DNA of 64,000 nt, from assembly GCA_944320235.1 (NCBI GenBank), contig CALUGQ010000002.1, positions 1-64,000 of the forward strand. The letters are read 5' to 3'. Below, in pieces: positions 40,290 to 50,169 of the stretch. Each line of letters begins with the position of its first letter. Position 1 is the first letter of the stretch. The DNA is from an uncultured Prevotella sp. GTDB taxonomy: Bacteria > Bacteroidota > Bacteroidia > Bacteroidales > Bacteroidaceae. A program made the translations under genes and the position numbers. The notes beneath the pieces were generated by a model. It was not told where the DNA came from. It ran no database searches and saw only the letters and a list, made by a program, of their open reading frames with translations.

Positions 40290-42002
40290 TTACAGTGAGG
40301 CTATTACGTCATCCCAGTCGGCGGGGCGGCCTTTCTTCCCGAAGGCGCGCTTGTAGAGCATTGAGCGGAGCGTGCTCACCCCCGGGGTGCTCAGGCTTAC
40401 CATGGTGGCAATGCCTGATGGCGCTATTTTTATCTTGATGAGCAGGCATACGCGGTAGTCGAACTCGCTCATCTTGCACAGTGCGTACAGCTTTTGGTCG
40501 AAGCCTGGGTATATCTTGTTTACGGCCAGCGCCAGCCTTGCCCAATCTTCCTCGGTGATTCTCTTTTTAGAGTGAGGGTCGTTGAGCATTATGTTTATGC
40601 TTTTGCATATTTCCTCGTTTCGCATCAGCTCTTCCTTTGAGGCTGTCTCCTCAGTGTTTCCTTGCAGCATTCCTTTTTCGAGCTGGTATTTTTCGAGCTT
40701 TATCTTTTGGGTGTCGCGTTTCTGCCTTTTATACTTTACTGCAAAGGCGAGCGTGAGCAATGTTATTGTGCATATGGAAGTGAGTATGGATATTATGATG
40801 GCCTTTTCCTTGTTTTTAAGTTGCAGCCTGTGGATTTCGCGCTCCCTGAAACGGTATTCGTAAAGGTCATGTTTTTGGTTTATTATTTCTGTTGCGGTTA
40901 TGGCTTGTATGGAGTCTGTGAGTTGCTTGTACGTAGCGAGGCATTCTTTGGCCTTTGCCAAATCGTTGTTCGCCAAGCAGTGCTCTGCCAGCTTGCCGTA
41001 AGCGTCGGCTTTGGTGTATATGGTGCCTGTTTCGGCAAGCTCCTTGTAGTATATGATTGCCGAGTCTAGCTTACCGTTAGCTTCGTACCAGCTTGCAGTT
41101 ATGCCCACAATGCTGCTCCTGTCTTGGTCGCATTCCAGGCTGCTTATGCGCCTTAAGTATGCCATAGCGCTGTCGTAGCTGTTCTGTTGGTTGTAGAAGC
41201 GAGCCAGTTGCCCCATGACACTCACCGTCATTTGCTTGTCGCGGCTTTCCATTGCCAGCCGCAACGCTCTTTCATAGCAGATCGATGCGCTATCGGGTTG
41301 ATTCATGTCTGTATGCATTCCGCCGATGTCCCTAAGCGTGAATATCATTGACACGGTGTCGTTAGCGAGGCTGTCGTACCTGTATGCTTGCTTGAACATG
41401 GCAAGGGCATCCGCGTCCAGCCACTGGCGGTCGAAGATATAGCCGAGCTGGCTGTAAGTCCTGCTGCGCAGGTTGAGGTCGGCCTGCGGGGCTGTGTCCA
41501 GCACTTTGTGGAAGTAATTGATGGCGTTTGGCGAGTCGTTGAGCGACATGTACGCCTTGCCGGCATAATAGTAAGCCTCCGGCAGCAGTCGCCTGTCGCC
41601 TCGGCTTTCGTAATATCCTACCAATGCCAGGGCCATGCTGTCCGACTTGTACGCGCCGAACGAATAGGCAGTGAGCTTCAGGCGTACAAGCTTGTAGCGC
41701 ATCCTTACGGCCTCGTCGGCTTTTCCCATTTCGCTTTCCAGCCCACGCAGCATTGACGCGGCCTCGGCTGGAGACTTAGCCGCTATGCTGTCAGCGCAGA
41801 GCAACGCCTGCGGGTACTGTGGCGTTTGTGCGCACCGCGTGGCGGTTACGGCGGCGATAGCCGCCAAGGCTGTCGCTGCGGCAGTCGCCGCGGCCTTGAT
41901 GATTGTCGGCTTGCGGGCCGGCCGTATGTGTAATGAGCGCTTGATTCCTGCCATATTCATTCTGCTGTCGGTTGTGATGCCGCGGCCTTGCTTTTTGCCC
42001 AT
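40290..42002 (-). CDS. TPR protein with central membrane helix and C-terminal regulator-like domain
   Basis: 570 aa. After an N-terminal signal/anchor (AAATAAATALAAIAAVTATRC, possibly with a lipobox-like Cys) come five to seven TPR units (about residues 65-400; for example PEAYYYAGKAYMSLNDSPNA, QPDSASICYERALRLAMESR). A membrane helix (IIISILTSICTITLLTLAFA) at about 415-440 leads to a coiled linker and a C-terminal domain with helix-turn-helix-like features (WARLALAVNKIYPGFDQKLY, FDYRVCLLIKIKIAPSGIAT). This layout is frequent in Bacteroidales and is thought to be regulatory; no ligand or target is known. A TACTTTTG -7 element lies upstream at 42049-42056 on the minus strand. Starts at Met15 or Met17 are also possible. 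Confidence 0.75.
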   Translation of the reverse strand: MGKKQGRGITTDSRMNMAGIKRSLHIRPARKPTIIKAAATAAATALAAIAAVTATRCAQTPQYPQALLCADSIAAKSPAEAASMLRGLESEMGKADEAVRMRYKLVRLKLTAYSFGAYKSDSMALALVGYYESRGDRRLLPEAYYYAGKAYMSLNDSPNAINYFHKVLDTAPQADLNLRSRTYSQLGYIFDRQWLDADALAMFKQAYRYDSLANDTVSMIFTLRDIGGMHTDMNQPDSASICYERALRLAMESRDKQMTVSVMGQLARFYNQQNSYDSAMAYLRRISSLECDQDRSSIVGITASWYEANGKLDSAIIYYKELAETGTIYTKADAYGKLAEHCLANNDLAKAKECLATYKQLTDSIQAITATEIINQKHDLYEYRFREREIHRLQLKNKEKAIIISILTSICTITLLTLAFAVKYKRQKRDTQKIKLEKYQLEKGMLQGNTEETASKEELMRNEEICKSINIMLNDPHSKKRITEEDWARLALAVNKIYPGFDQKLYALCKMSEFDYRVCLLIKIKIAPSGIATMVSLSTPGVSTLRSMLYKRAFGKKGRPADWDDVIASL

Positions 42003-42287
42003 GGCGTTGCCATGCCTGCTTTTTCACGGTTTTTGTGTGTGATGCCTGCAAAAGTATAAAAAAAACCGAGAACAGCAGGCCCGCTTCCGTAAACTTTCAC
42101 ATTTTGCACAGTTCTGTAAAATCCGTTAATTATCCGTAAATAAAGCGCGGACATTGGCCTACTTGTCGGTTCATTTCGTAAATTCGCATACCGCAACGCC
42201 CGCCGTGGAGAGGCTGTGGCAACGGCGTGGCGGCAGAGAGTGAGTTTGCAACGATGATATGTTTAACCGCTAAAAGACGACAGGGCT

Positions 42288-42986
42288 ATGAACAGGATCA
42301 AGGAGGCGGCCATATTGGCCGTGGGAGTAATCGTTTTGGGCATCTGCATCAAGTGGGGCATCGACGACTTTGCCAACAAGGACCGCACGGTGACGGTGAA
42401 GGGCCTGGCCGAGAAGGAGGTGGCGGCCGACAAGGTGACGTGGCCCATACTGACAAAGGAGCTGGGCGACGACCTGCCCGCGCTCTACACTAAGATCAAC
42501 GCCACGACGGAGAAGGTGAAAGCCTTCCTGCTCAAGAATGGCATAAAGGAGGCGGAGATAAGCGTCAACGCCCCCGTGGTGGTAGACCTCAAGGCTGAGC
42601 GCTACGGGGCAGAGAACCACCGCTACCGCTACAACATCACGTCGACCATCACCGTGACCTCAACGAACGTCAAGCTCGTGCGCGGCATCATCGCCCGCCA
42701 GGGCGAACTGCTCAAGCAGGGCGTGGCCGTGGTTGACGGAGGCTATGGCTCGGGCGTCACTTACGAGTACGTATCGTTCCAGAAGATGAAGCCCGAGATG
42801 ATGCAGGAGGCCATAAAGAACGCCGAGCAGACGGCGCGCCAGTTCGCCGAGAACAGCAGCAGCGAGCTGGGAAAGATAATGAACGCCTCGCAGGGGCAGT
42901 TCTCCATCGACGACCGCGACGCCAACACGCCTTACATAAAGAAAGTGCGCGGCGTAATCACCGTCACCTACTCGCTGCGCGACTGA
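42288..42986 (+). CDS. SIMPL-domain (DUF541) protein
   Basis: 232 aa with an N-terminal uncleaved or cleaved hydrophobic segment (AAILAVGVIVLGICIKWGID) and then the SIMPL domain: RTVTVKGLAEKEVAADKVTW, VKAFLLKNGIKEAEISVNAP, YRYNITSTITVTSTNVKLVR, and the C-terminal VRGVITVTYSL. Such proteins are periplasmic or membrane-anchored, of unclear function, named from a mouse signalling protein. It stands alone between the TPR gene (divergent) and a lipoprotein gene. Confidence 0.85.
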   Translation: MNRIKEAAILAVGVIVLGICIKWGIDDFANKDRTVTVKGLAEKEVAADKVTWPILTKELGDDLPALYTKINATTEKVKAFLLKNGIKEAEISVNAPVVVDLKAERYGAENHRYRYNITSTITVTSTNVKLVRGIIARQGELLKQGVAVVDGGYGSGVTYEYVSFQKMKPEMMQEAIKNAEQTARQFAENSSSELGKIMNASQGQFSIDDRDANTPYIKKVRGVITVTYSLRD

Positions 42987-43132
42987 CGTGAATGTAAAAG
43001 GGCCGGGTTGGGAGTAAACAAGGTAAACCGGGTAATAAGGCAAAGCCGCGCGGTGCAAGGAGCAGCCGGGATTCGTTTTTAGCTCGATGGCTCCTTATGC
43101 TCCCCACCTCCCGAATAAACGACAAAGCAATT

Positions 43133-44008
43133 ATGAAAAGATTCCTTTATTTTATCATGATGGCCATGGTGCCATTGGTGTTTGCCGCCTGTGACGACGG
43201 CGACGATTATTACGGCCCTCCGGGATGGCCTCCAGGAGGAGGCGGCAGCGACGGGGACGCGCTCAACAAGTATGAGGAAAACCTCGTGGGCAGCTACGTT
43301 TCCGACGACGACCCCGCCAACCCGTTCTACCTCGTGCTGCGCGACGACCGCACGGGCTACTACGAGTCGGTGTCGGGCGGGCAGACCACGGGCGACGACT
43401 TCACCTGGTGGGCGTCTGAGTCTACGCTCTCCGTAGTCTATGAGTCCGACGGCGCGCGCGCCGACATGGCTTACTACTACAGCGACAACCATCTTTACGT
43501 AGACGGCATACCGCTCGTGGTCAACGACGGCAGCGCGCCCGGAGGCGGCGAGGCCACCCCGCTCATAGGCCAGTGGGAGGGAAGGATAAGCGGATATTAC
43601 AGCACGGTGTTCGGACTGGCCGACGACAGCTGCTTCACCACGTGCGAGTTTGCCTCGAACGGTGACGGGGTGCAGCTCGACTACAACATCCACAGGCCCA
43701 TGACCGACTATGCCTACACGCCGTTCACGTGGTCGCTGGCCGACGGCGTGATAGTGCTCAACTACGTGGAGAACGACAACGAGTGGCTCAAGCGCGCCAT
43801 CATCAACGACTATGCCCTCTCGGCGACGCGCTTCAGCGGCACCGTGGCCTACGGGCAGCAGTGGTTTGGCTTCGTGTTCACCGCCACTGAGGGCTTCGAC
43901 TGGTCGCCTTACATCGGCGGCATCACCCGCGCAGCGGCTTCCTCGCGCATGAGGATGTCCCGCCAAGTGAGGTGCGCAGCGGTGCGCAGCGGAGCGTTCG
44001 CAAGGTGA
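43133..44008 (+). CDS. Lipoprotein of unknown function
   Basis: 291 aa; lipoprotein signal MKRFLYFIMMAMVPLVFAAC (Cys20), then a Gly/Pro-rich stretch (YYGPPGWPPGGGG) and two similar beta-rich domains: LVGSYVSDDDPANPFYLVLR with TGYYESVS, and LIGQWEGRISGYYSTVFGL with GVQLDYNIH. This suggests a duplicated lipocalin-like or DUF5004-like fold, but I cannot name the family. The last 25 residues are Arg/Ala/Ser-rich and unlike the rest; the underlying DNA has short GCGCAGCG repeats, so the true end may have been changed by a frameshift. Confidence 0.65.
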   Translation: MKRFLYFIMMAMVPLVFAACDDGDDYYGPPGWPPGGGGSDGDALNKYEENLVGSYVSDDDPANPFYLVLRDDRTGYYESVSGGQTTGDDFTWWASESTLSVVYESDGARADMAYYYSDNHLYVDGIPLVVNDGSAPGGGEATPLIGQWEGRISGYYSTVFGLADDSCFTTCEFASNGDGVQLDYNIHRPMTDYAYTPFTWSLADGVIVLNYVENDNEWLKRAIINDYALSATRFSGTVAYGQQWFGFVFTATEGFDWSPYIGGITRAAASSRMRMSRQVRCAAVRSGAFAR

Positions 44009-44031
44009 GGCGAGCGCCAGCCAAGGGCAAA

Positions 44032-44077
44032 AAGCAAGAAGGAGCCGGGCAGTCATTCGCCCGGCTCCTTCTTGCTT
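44032..44077. terminator. Bidirectional terminator, 19-bp perfect inverted repeat
   Basis: 44032-44050 and 44059-44077 are exact reverse complements (core GGAGCCGGGC/GCCCGGCTCC) with an 8-nt loop. A/T-rich arm ends on both sides suit the convergent lipoprotein and fabI genes. Confidence 0.8.
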
Positions 44078-44159
44078 GCTTGTCGGCGTAAGCCCATTCC
44101 CAAGGCCTTGCGGCCCCGCCGGCGCGCCGGCCGGCCAGGGTGAGGGGTTGTGGGGATGC

Positions 44160-45017
44160 TTATCCGTAGACAATCTTGCCGTTCTCGTCCTCGTAGGGGG
44201 CAAGGTCCTTGGCGTACTGGTTCATGGCGCGCAGGCTCATGCCCATCGACGAGAACCCGCCGTCGTGGTAGAGCGTCTGCATCGTCACCTTGCGGGTGAA
44301 GTCAGAGAACATCATCACGCAGTAGTCGGCGCAGTCCTCGGCCGAGGCGTTGCCCAGGGGCGACATCTTGTTGGCGAAGTCCATGAGGTTGTCCATGTCC
44401 TTTATGCCCTTGCCGGCCGTGGTCGGCGTGGGCGACTGCGAGATGGTGTTGATGCGCACGTTCTTCTCGCGGCCGTAGATGTAGCCGAAGCTGCGCGCGA
44501 TGCTCTCGAGCATGCTCTTGGCGTCGGCCATGTCGTTGTAGCCGAAGAATGTGCGCTGCGCAGCCACGTAGGTAAGGGCCACCACCGAGCCGTACTCGGC
44601 TATGGCGTCCTGCTTCTTTGCCACCTGGAGCATCTTGTGGAACGATATGGCCGAGATGTCGAGCGTCTTCTGCAGGTAGCCGTAGTCGAGGTCGTCGTAA
44701 GTGCGGTGCTTGCGCACGTTGGGGCTCATGCCTATTGAGTGGAGCACGAAGTCAATCTTGCCGCCGAGCAGCTCCACCGACTCCTTGAACACCTTCTCCA
44801 GGTCTTCCACGCTCGTGGCGTCGGCTGCCACGATGGGGGCGCCGAGCTTCTCGCTCAGTTCGTTGAGCGTTCCCATGCGCAGGGCCATCGGCGTGTTGCT
44901 CAGCGTGATCTTCGCGCCTTCCTCCACGGCCTTCACGGCCACCTTCCATGCTATTGATTCCTCGTTGAGCGCGCCGAAGATGATGCCGCGCTTGCCTTGC
45001 AATAAGTTGTGAGTCAT
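44160..45017 (-). CDS. fabI: Enoyl-[acyl-carrier-protein] reductase (NADH), FabI type
   Basis: Last step of fatty acid chain elongation. The 285-aa SDR protein has the FabI N-terminus LLQGKRGIIFGALNEESIAW, the segment FVLHSIGMSP and the catalytic Tyr160/Lys167 pair (Y-x6-K in YNDMADAK), with an upstream Tyr150. Somewhat longer than E. coli FabI by a C-terminal extension (LAPYEDENGKIVYG) usual in Bacteroidetes. Monocistronic, with a near-ideal promoter. Confidence 0.96.
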   Translation of the reverse strand: MTHNLLQGKRGIIFGALNEESIAWKVAVKAVEEGAKITLSNTPMALRMGTLNELSEKLGAPIVAADATSVEDLEKVFKESVELLGGKIDFVLHSIGMSPNVRKHRTYDDLDYGYLQKTLDISAISFHKMLQVAKKQDAIAEYGSVVALTYVAAQRTFFGYNDMADAKSMLESIARSFGYIYGREKNVRINTISQSPTPTTAGKGIKDMDNLMDFANKMSPLGNASAEDCADYCVMMFSDFTRKVTMQTLYHDGGFSSMGMSLRAMNQYAKDLAPYEDENGKIVYG

Positions 45018-45053
45018 TGTAGTCCTAATTTAAACGTTGTTTGAATTACGGCA

Positions 45054-45085
45054 CAAAATTACAACAAATGTGCAACACTGGCAAA
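45054..45085 (-). promoter_or_regulatory. Promoter of fabI
   Basis: On the minus strand TTTG (45082-45085), 20-bp spacer, TAATTTTG (45054-45061); start codon 36 bp downstream. Confidence 0.75.
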
Positions 45086-45267
45086 TCTTTCGGCCAAAAG
45101 ATGCAAGGGGATGGGGTTCCGGCCCCGTTTGGCCACGCTTTTGCCATCGCCCTTTGGTGAGTTTTGTAAATAAACAATACCGCGCATGGCTTCTCCAGCG
45201 CACAGGATGCACCGGGTGGGCAAGTGCTTCAGTGTCAGCTGTTTGCGTAAGGCTTGCCTTTCACGCC

Positions 45268-45335
45268 CCGAAACGGGCCTTCTTGCCGGGCGTAACAGGC
45301 CGCTTGGCATTGCGAGACAGCCTGTTTCGAGCTCC
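45268..45335. repeat. Dispersed repeat, copy F
   Basis: Diverged units CGAAACGGGCCTTCTTGCC, AACAGGCCGCTTGGC and GACAGCCTGTTTCG in the 0.6-kb gap between fabI and parC. The remainder of the gap (45086-45592) shows no gene. Confidence 0.55.
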
Positions 45336-45592
45336 AAGGCGGGGCAGGCCGCCGTGGCAGGCGCCTGCGCTTGCAATAGATGTTAATTTAATTCATGGGC
45401 CACGCACGGTAATGCCCGTCGGCCAAGGCCTGCAAAGAGGCAAGCGTGGCGCCCGGGTGACCATGCCTCCAGTGCTTATCCATGGCGGCCTGCAAGGTGG
45501 TGCGCGGCAAGTGCAGGCGGTTGGCACATACCCTTTCAGGCCGCCCCATAGGCCTGCGCAGGGCTGCCGATTCAGCCCTTTTCGCCCAAAAA

Positions 45593-45624
45593 CTTGCAAA
45601 TGCGGGAAAAAAGCTGTAACTTTG
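45593..45624 (+). promoter_or_regulatory. Promoter of parC
   Basis: CTTG (45593-45596), 20 bp, TAACTTTG (45617-45624); 27 bp before the ATG. Confidence 0.65.
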
Positions 45625-45651
45625 AGGCAAATTTGCGATGACACCTGAAAT

Positions 45652-48354
45652 ATGAGCGATGAAACGATAGACAACGACATGACCCTCGACGGGGAGAACG
45701 CGGCGCCCGAAAGCCACTCTGACTACAAGCCCGTGGACAGGTTTGACGCATCGGCCGTGCACCATCTGAGCGGCATGTACCAGAACTGGTTCCTCGACTA
45801 CGCGTCATACGTGATACTGGAGCGCGCCGTCCCGCACATCGAGGACGGCCTGAAGCCCGTGCAGCGGCGCATACTCCACTCGATGAAGCGCATGGACGAC
45901 GGACGCTACAACAAGGTGGCCAACATCGTGGGGCACACGATGCAGTTCCACCCCCACGGCGACGCCTCCATAGGCGACGCCCTTGTGCAGCTGGGGCAGA
46001 AGGACCTGCTCGTAGACACACAGGGCAACTGGGGCAACATCCTCACGGGCGACCGCGCCGCCGCGCCGCGCTACATAGAGGCGAGGCTGTCCAAGTTTGC
46101 GCTCGACACGGTGTTCAACCCCAAGACCACCGACTGGCAGCTGAGCTACGACGGCCGCAACCGCGAGCCTATAACGCTGCCGGTGAAGTTCCCGCTGCTG
46201 CTCGCACAAGGGGCGGAAGGCATCGCGGTGGGCCTCAGCTCGAAGATTCTGCCCCACAACTTCTGCGAGTTGTGCGACGCCGCCGTGAGCTACCTGCACG
46301 GCGAGGAGTTCAGGCTCTACCCCGACTTCCCCACGGGCGGCAGCATCGACGTGAGCAAGTACAACGACGGGCAGCGCGGAGGCTCGCTCAAGGTGCGCGC
46401 CAGGATTGAGAAACTGGACAGCAAGACGCTCGCCATACGCGAGATACCATACGGCAAGACCACCACGACGCTCATCGACTCGATACTGAAAGCCATAGAG
46501 AAAGGCAAGATAAAGGCGCGCAAGGTCGACGACAACACGGCTGCCGAGGTGGAGATACTGGTTCACCTCGCGCCGGGGGTGTCGTCGGACAAGACGATTG
46601 ATGCCCTCTATGCCTTCTCAGACTGCGAGGTGAGCATATCGCCCAACTGCTGCGTGATAGCCGACGACAAGCCGCAGTTCCTCACGGTGAGCGACGTGCT
46701 GCGCAGCTCCGTTGACCGCACGATGGGCCTCCTGCGCCGCGAGCTGGAGATACGCCGGGGCGAGCTGCTGGAGCAGCTGCACTTCTGCTCGCTCGAAAAG
46801 ATATTCATCGAAGAGCGCATCTATAAGGACAAGAAGTTTGAAGAAGCGCCAGACGTCGATGCCGTATGCGAGCACATAGACAAGCGGCTTGCGCCTTACT
46901 ACCCCCAGATGGTGCGCCCCGTGACGCGCGACGACCTGCTGCGACTGCTCGAAATAAAGATGCAGCGGATACTGAAGTTCAACAAAGAGAAGGCCGACGA
47001 GCTGATGGCGAGGCTGCGCGGCGAGGTGGACGAGATAGAGCGCGACCTTGCAAACATGGTGGAGGTGACGGCGCGGTGGTTCGCCTTCCTCAAGGAGAAG
47101 TATGGAAAGGGCCACCCGCGGCTCACCGAGATACGCAACTTCGACACCATCGAGGCCACGAAGGTGGTGGAGGCCAACGAGAAACTTTACATCAACCGGC
47201 AGGAGGGATTCATAGGCACCGGACTGAAGAAAGACGAGTTCGTGTGCAACTGCTCCGACATCGACGACATCATCGTGTTCTACAAGGATGGCAAGTATAA
47301 GGTGGTGCGCGTGGCCGACAAGATATTCGTGGGCAAGAACATACTGCACGTGGGCGTGTTCAAGCGCAACGACAAGCGTACAATATACAACGTGGTATAC
47401 CGCGACGGCCGCACGGGGCCTTACTACATCAAGCGGTTCAACGTAACGGCCATGACACGCGACCGAGAATACGACCTCACCAAGGGCACGCCCGGCTCAA
47501 AGGTGCTATACTTCACGGCCAACCCCAACGGCGAGGCCGAGGTCATCAAGGTGACACTGGAGCCGACGGAAACAAAGAGGCGCATGAGCATATTCTTCGA
47601 CCGCGACTTCTCAACCATCGCAATAAAGGGCCGCGCCGCCCAGGGCAACCTGCTTACGCGCAAGGCCATACACCGCATAGGGCTGAAGAGCCACGGACAC
47701 TCCACGCTCGGAGGCCGCAAGGTGTGGTACGACCCCGACGTCAACCGCCTCAACTACGATGAGCACGGCTCCCTGCTGGGAGAGTTCTACGATGGCGACC
47801 AGATACTCGTAGTGCTCAAGGGCGGCGACTTCTACGCCACAAACTTCGATGCCAACAACCACTATGAGGACAACATCGAGCGCATAGAGAAGTTTGAGCC
47901 GCACAAGGTGTGGACTGCTGTTCTCTACGATGCCGACAACGAGGGCTACCCTTACCTTAAGCGCTTCCTCATGGAGGCCACCAAGCGCAAGCAGAACTAC
48001 GTGGGCGACAACCCCAACAGCCGCCTGTTGCTGCTCTCGGACCGGGCTTACCCGCGGTTCAAGGTGACGTTTGGCGGCAACGACGCCACCCGCCCGCCGA
48101 TGGAGATAGACGCAGAGCAGTTTGTCGCCGTCAAGGGATTCAAGGCCAAGGGCAAGCGCATCACCACGTGGACCGTGGCCGGCATCGAGGAGCTGGAGCC
48201 TGTGCGCTTCCCTGAGCCGGAAGGGCAGGCTGGGGCAGAAGAACCGGAGGAAGAGCCGCAAGAGAACCTGGACCCCGATGCCGGCAAGACCGAGCAGCAG
48301 GTAATCGACGAGATAACAGGACAGCTAAGCCTTTTCTCCGATGAAGATATGTAA
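45652..48354 (+). CDS. parC: Type IIA topoisomerase subunit A (topoisomerase IV ParC/GyrA-like)
   Basis: 900 aa; cleaves and rejoins DNA to decatenate or relax it. The catalytic Tyr141 lies in AAPRYIEARLSKF; the quinolone-region sequence GRYNKVANIVGHTMQFHPHG is present, then a coiled-coil gate (about 400-500) and a C-terminal beta-pinwheel region. The Bacteroidetes second A-subunit paralogue has this length and N-terminus; a gyrA elsewhere is assumed. No parE is adjacent. The acidic tail (EEPEEEPQENLDPDAG) overlaps the next gene by 14 nt. Confidence 0.92.
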   Translation: MSDETIDNDMTLDGENAAPESHSDYKPVDRFDASAVHHLSGMYQNWFLDYASYVILERAVPHIEDGLKPVQRRILHSMKRMDDGRYNKVANIVGHTMQFHPHGDASIGDALVQLGQKDLLVDTQGNWGNILTGDRAAAPRYIEARLSKFALDTVFNPKTTDWQLSYDGRNREPITLPVKFPLLLAQGAEGIAVGLSSKILPHNFCELCDAAVSYLHGEEFRLYPDFPTGGSIDVSKYNDGQRGGSLKVRARIEKLDSKTLAIREIPYGKTTTTLIDSILKAIEKGKIKARKVDDNTAAEVEILVHLAPGVSSDKTIDALYAFSDCEVSISPNCCVIADDKPQFLTVSDVLRSSVDRTMGLLRRELEIRRGELLEQLHFCSLEKIFIEERIYKDKKFEEAPDVDAVCEHIDKRLAPYYPQMVRPVTRDDLLRLLEIKMQRILKFNKEKADELMARLRGEVDEIERDLANMVEVTARWFAFLKEKYGKGHPRLTEIRNFDTIEATKVVEANEKLYINRQEGFIGTGLKKDEFVCNCSDIDDIIVFYKDGKYKVVRVADKIFVGKNILHVGVFKRNDKRTIYNVVYRDGRTGPYYIKRFNVTAMTRDREYDLTKGTPGSKVLYFTANPNGEAEVIKVTLEPTETKRRMSIFFDRDFSTIAIKGRAAQGNLLTRKAIHRIGLKSHGHSTLGGRKVWYDPDVNRLNYDEHGSLLGEFYDGDQILVVLKGGDFYATNFDANNHYEDNIERIEKFEPHKVWTAVLYDADNEGYPYLKRFLMEATKRKQNYVGDNPNSRLLLLSDRAYPRFKVTFGGNDATRPPMEIDAEQFVAVKGFKAKGKRITTWTVAGIEELEPVRFPEPEGQAGAEEPEEEPQENLDPDAGKTEQQVIDEITGQLSLFSDEDM

Positions 48355-49159
48355 AGCAGCCATCGCCGCCATCATGGCCCTGCCCATTGGCGCAGCCGCG
48401 CAGGAGGCAGACTCCGTGCTGTCTGGGCGCGTAACCACAGCAGCCTACATGATTGGCGCAGGCCGCACCCGCGTGCTCGACACTTATCTTTCGCAGGAGC
48501 ATTTCGCCGGGCCGGGCTTCACTTTCTTGGCCTCCATCGAGCGGCAGCGGCCCGGCAGCCGCTGGCTGACGGCCATGCAGCATCAGGCCAACATCGCGCT
48601 TGCCGACGACCGCGCCAGCCAGGCATCCGAGCTTGAAGGCTCATACAACTTCTACTGGGGCCGTTATTATTCATGGCAGCTCCTCTCAGACAGGCTGACG
48701 CTGATGGCCGGGGGCATGGTGGATGCCAACATCGGCTTCATCTACAACACGGCCAACGGCAACAACCCCGCGCAGGCGCGCCTCCACGTAAACATAATGC
48801 CGTCGGCGGCAGTCTCCTACAAGTTCCGCATAGGCAGCAGGCGCATGGCCGTGCGCTACGAAGTGCAGCTCCCGCTCGTCGGCATCATGTTCAGCCCAAA
48901 CTACGGGCAGTCGTACTACGAACTGTTTTCACGTGGCGACTACGACCACAACATCGTGCCGACGACGTTAGCCAGCGCGCCCTGCTTCCGCCAGCAGCTC
49001 ATGGCCGACGTCAACCTTGGCCGCCGCTTCACGCTCCGCTTCGGCTACCTCGGCGACTACCAGCAGGCGCGGGTAAACAACCTAAAGTCTCATGTCTATT
49101 CCCACCGCTTCATGATAGGCTTCGTGAAGCGGTTCAAACTGATAAGCTACCGTCCATGA
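48341..49159 (+). CDS. DUF3316-type secreted protein
   Basis: 272 aa. Signal peptide MKICKAAIAAIMALPIGAAA; the mature protein has beta-barrel-like strands (GPGFTFLASIERQRPGSRWL, LEGSYNFYWGRYYSWQLLSD, LNLG-type turns and C-terminal YSHRFMIGFVKRF), as in DUF3316 outer-membrane proteins of Bacteroidales. Function unknown. Start lies inside the parC end (14-nt overlap) and its stop overlaps the next gene (ATGA), so it belongs to a parC operon. Confidence 0.78.
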   Translation: MKICKAAIAAIMALPIGAAAQEADSVLSGRVTTAAYMIGAGRTRVLDTYLSQEHFAGPGFTFLASIERQRPGSRWLTAMQHQANIALADDRASQASELEGSYNFYWGRYYSWQLLSDRLTLMAGGMVDANIGFIYNTANGNNPAQARLHVNIMPSAAVSYKFRIGSRRMAVRYEVQLPLVGIMFSPNYGQSYYELFSRGDYDHNIVPTTLASAPCFRQQLMADVNLGRRFTLRFGYLGDYQQARVNNLKSHVYSHRFMIGFVKRFKLISYRP

Positions 49160-50169
49160 AACGTCTGTTCCCCTTGTTCCTCGCACTCTTTTCCCTGCTC
49201 GCTTTCGCCTCATGCGTAGACGAGGAGGAGTTCGACGACTCGCCATCGGGCAACTTCGAGGCCCTGTGGAAGATAATCGACGAGCGCTACTGCTTCTTCG
49301 ACTACAAGAACAAGGAGTACGGGCTTGACTGGGATGCCGTACACGACAAGTACCGAGTGCGCGTCAACGACCGCATGACGTCCGACCAGCTCTTCGAGGT
49401 CATGGCCGATATGCTCGCCGAGCTGCGCGACGGCCACGTAAACCTCTCGCGGGCGGCCGACTTCGCCCGATACTGGAGCTGGCAGGAAGACTACCCGGCC
49501 AATTTCAGCGACTCGCTGCTGCGCCGCTACCTCGGCACCGACTACAAGATAGCCGCCGGGCTGCAATACCGCGTGCTCGACGACAACATAGGCTACGTGC
49601 GCTACGAGAGCTTCAGCGACGCCATAGGCGAGGGCAACATCGACGAGGTAATCAACCGCCTCATGCTATGCCGGGGGCTGATAATCGACATACGCGGCAA
49701 CGGCGGCGGCACGCTCACCAACGCCGAGCGGCTTGCCGCCCGATTCACCAACGAGCCGGTGCTCGTGGGCTACATACAGCACAAGACCGGCCCTGGCCAC
49801 AGCGACTTCTCGGCCATGGAGGAGCAGTGGATAGACCCCTCGGCACGCCTCCGCTGGCAGAAACCCGTGTGCGTGCTTACCAACCGCGGCGTATACAGCG
49901 CGGCCAACGAGTTCGTAAAGTACATGAGCCGCTTCCCGCAGGTCACCATCGTGGGCGACCGCACCGGCGGCGGCGCGGGCCTGCCCTTCAGCAACTCGCT
50001 GCCCAACGGCTGGGCGGTGCGCTTCTCGGCCTGCCCCATGTACGACGCCGACGGCCAGCCCACCGAGTTCGGCATTGCTCCCGACTACAGCGTCGCGCTC
50101 ACCGATGCCGACTTCGCCCGTGGCCGCGACACCATCATCGAGTTCGCCCGCGCCCTGCTCAGCCAATGA
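49156..50169 (+). CDS. S41-family peptidase, lipoprotein
   Basis: A C-terminal-processing-type serine peptidase of 337 aa, anchored through Cys20 (LFSLLAFASC). The N-terminal cap (FEALWKIIDERYCFFDYKNK) and core (GLIIDIRGNGGGTLTNAERL; catalytic Ser248 in GVYSAANEFV; VGDRTGGGAG) are typical. A canonical PDZ domain is short or absent between residues 85 and 145. I start at 49156, where the ATG overlaps the DUF3316 stop; the longer open frame upstream is out of frame with that gene and spurious. Confidence 0.9.
   Translation: MKRLFPLFLALFSLLAFASCVDEEEFDDSPSGNFEALWKIIDERYCFFDYKNKEYGLDWDAVHDKYRVRVNDRMTSDQLFEVMADMLAELRDGHVNLSRAADFARYWSWQEDYPANFSDSLLRRYLGTDYKIAAGLQYRVLDDNIGYVRYESFSDAIGEGNIDEVINRLMLCRGLIIDIRGNGGGTLTNAERLAARFTNEPVLVGYIQHKTGPGHSDFSAMEEQWIDPSARLRWQKPVCVLTNRGVYSAANEFVKYMSRFPQVTIVGDRTGGGAGLPFSNSLPNGWAVRFSACPMYDADGQPTEFGIAPDYSVALTDADFARGRDTIIEFARALLSQ

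Noticed and set aside
45054..45624. ORFs between fabI and parC
   Set aside because: They cover both promoters and the dispersed repeat and have no protein-like features.
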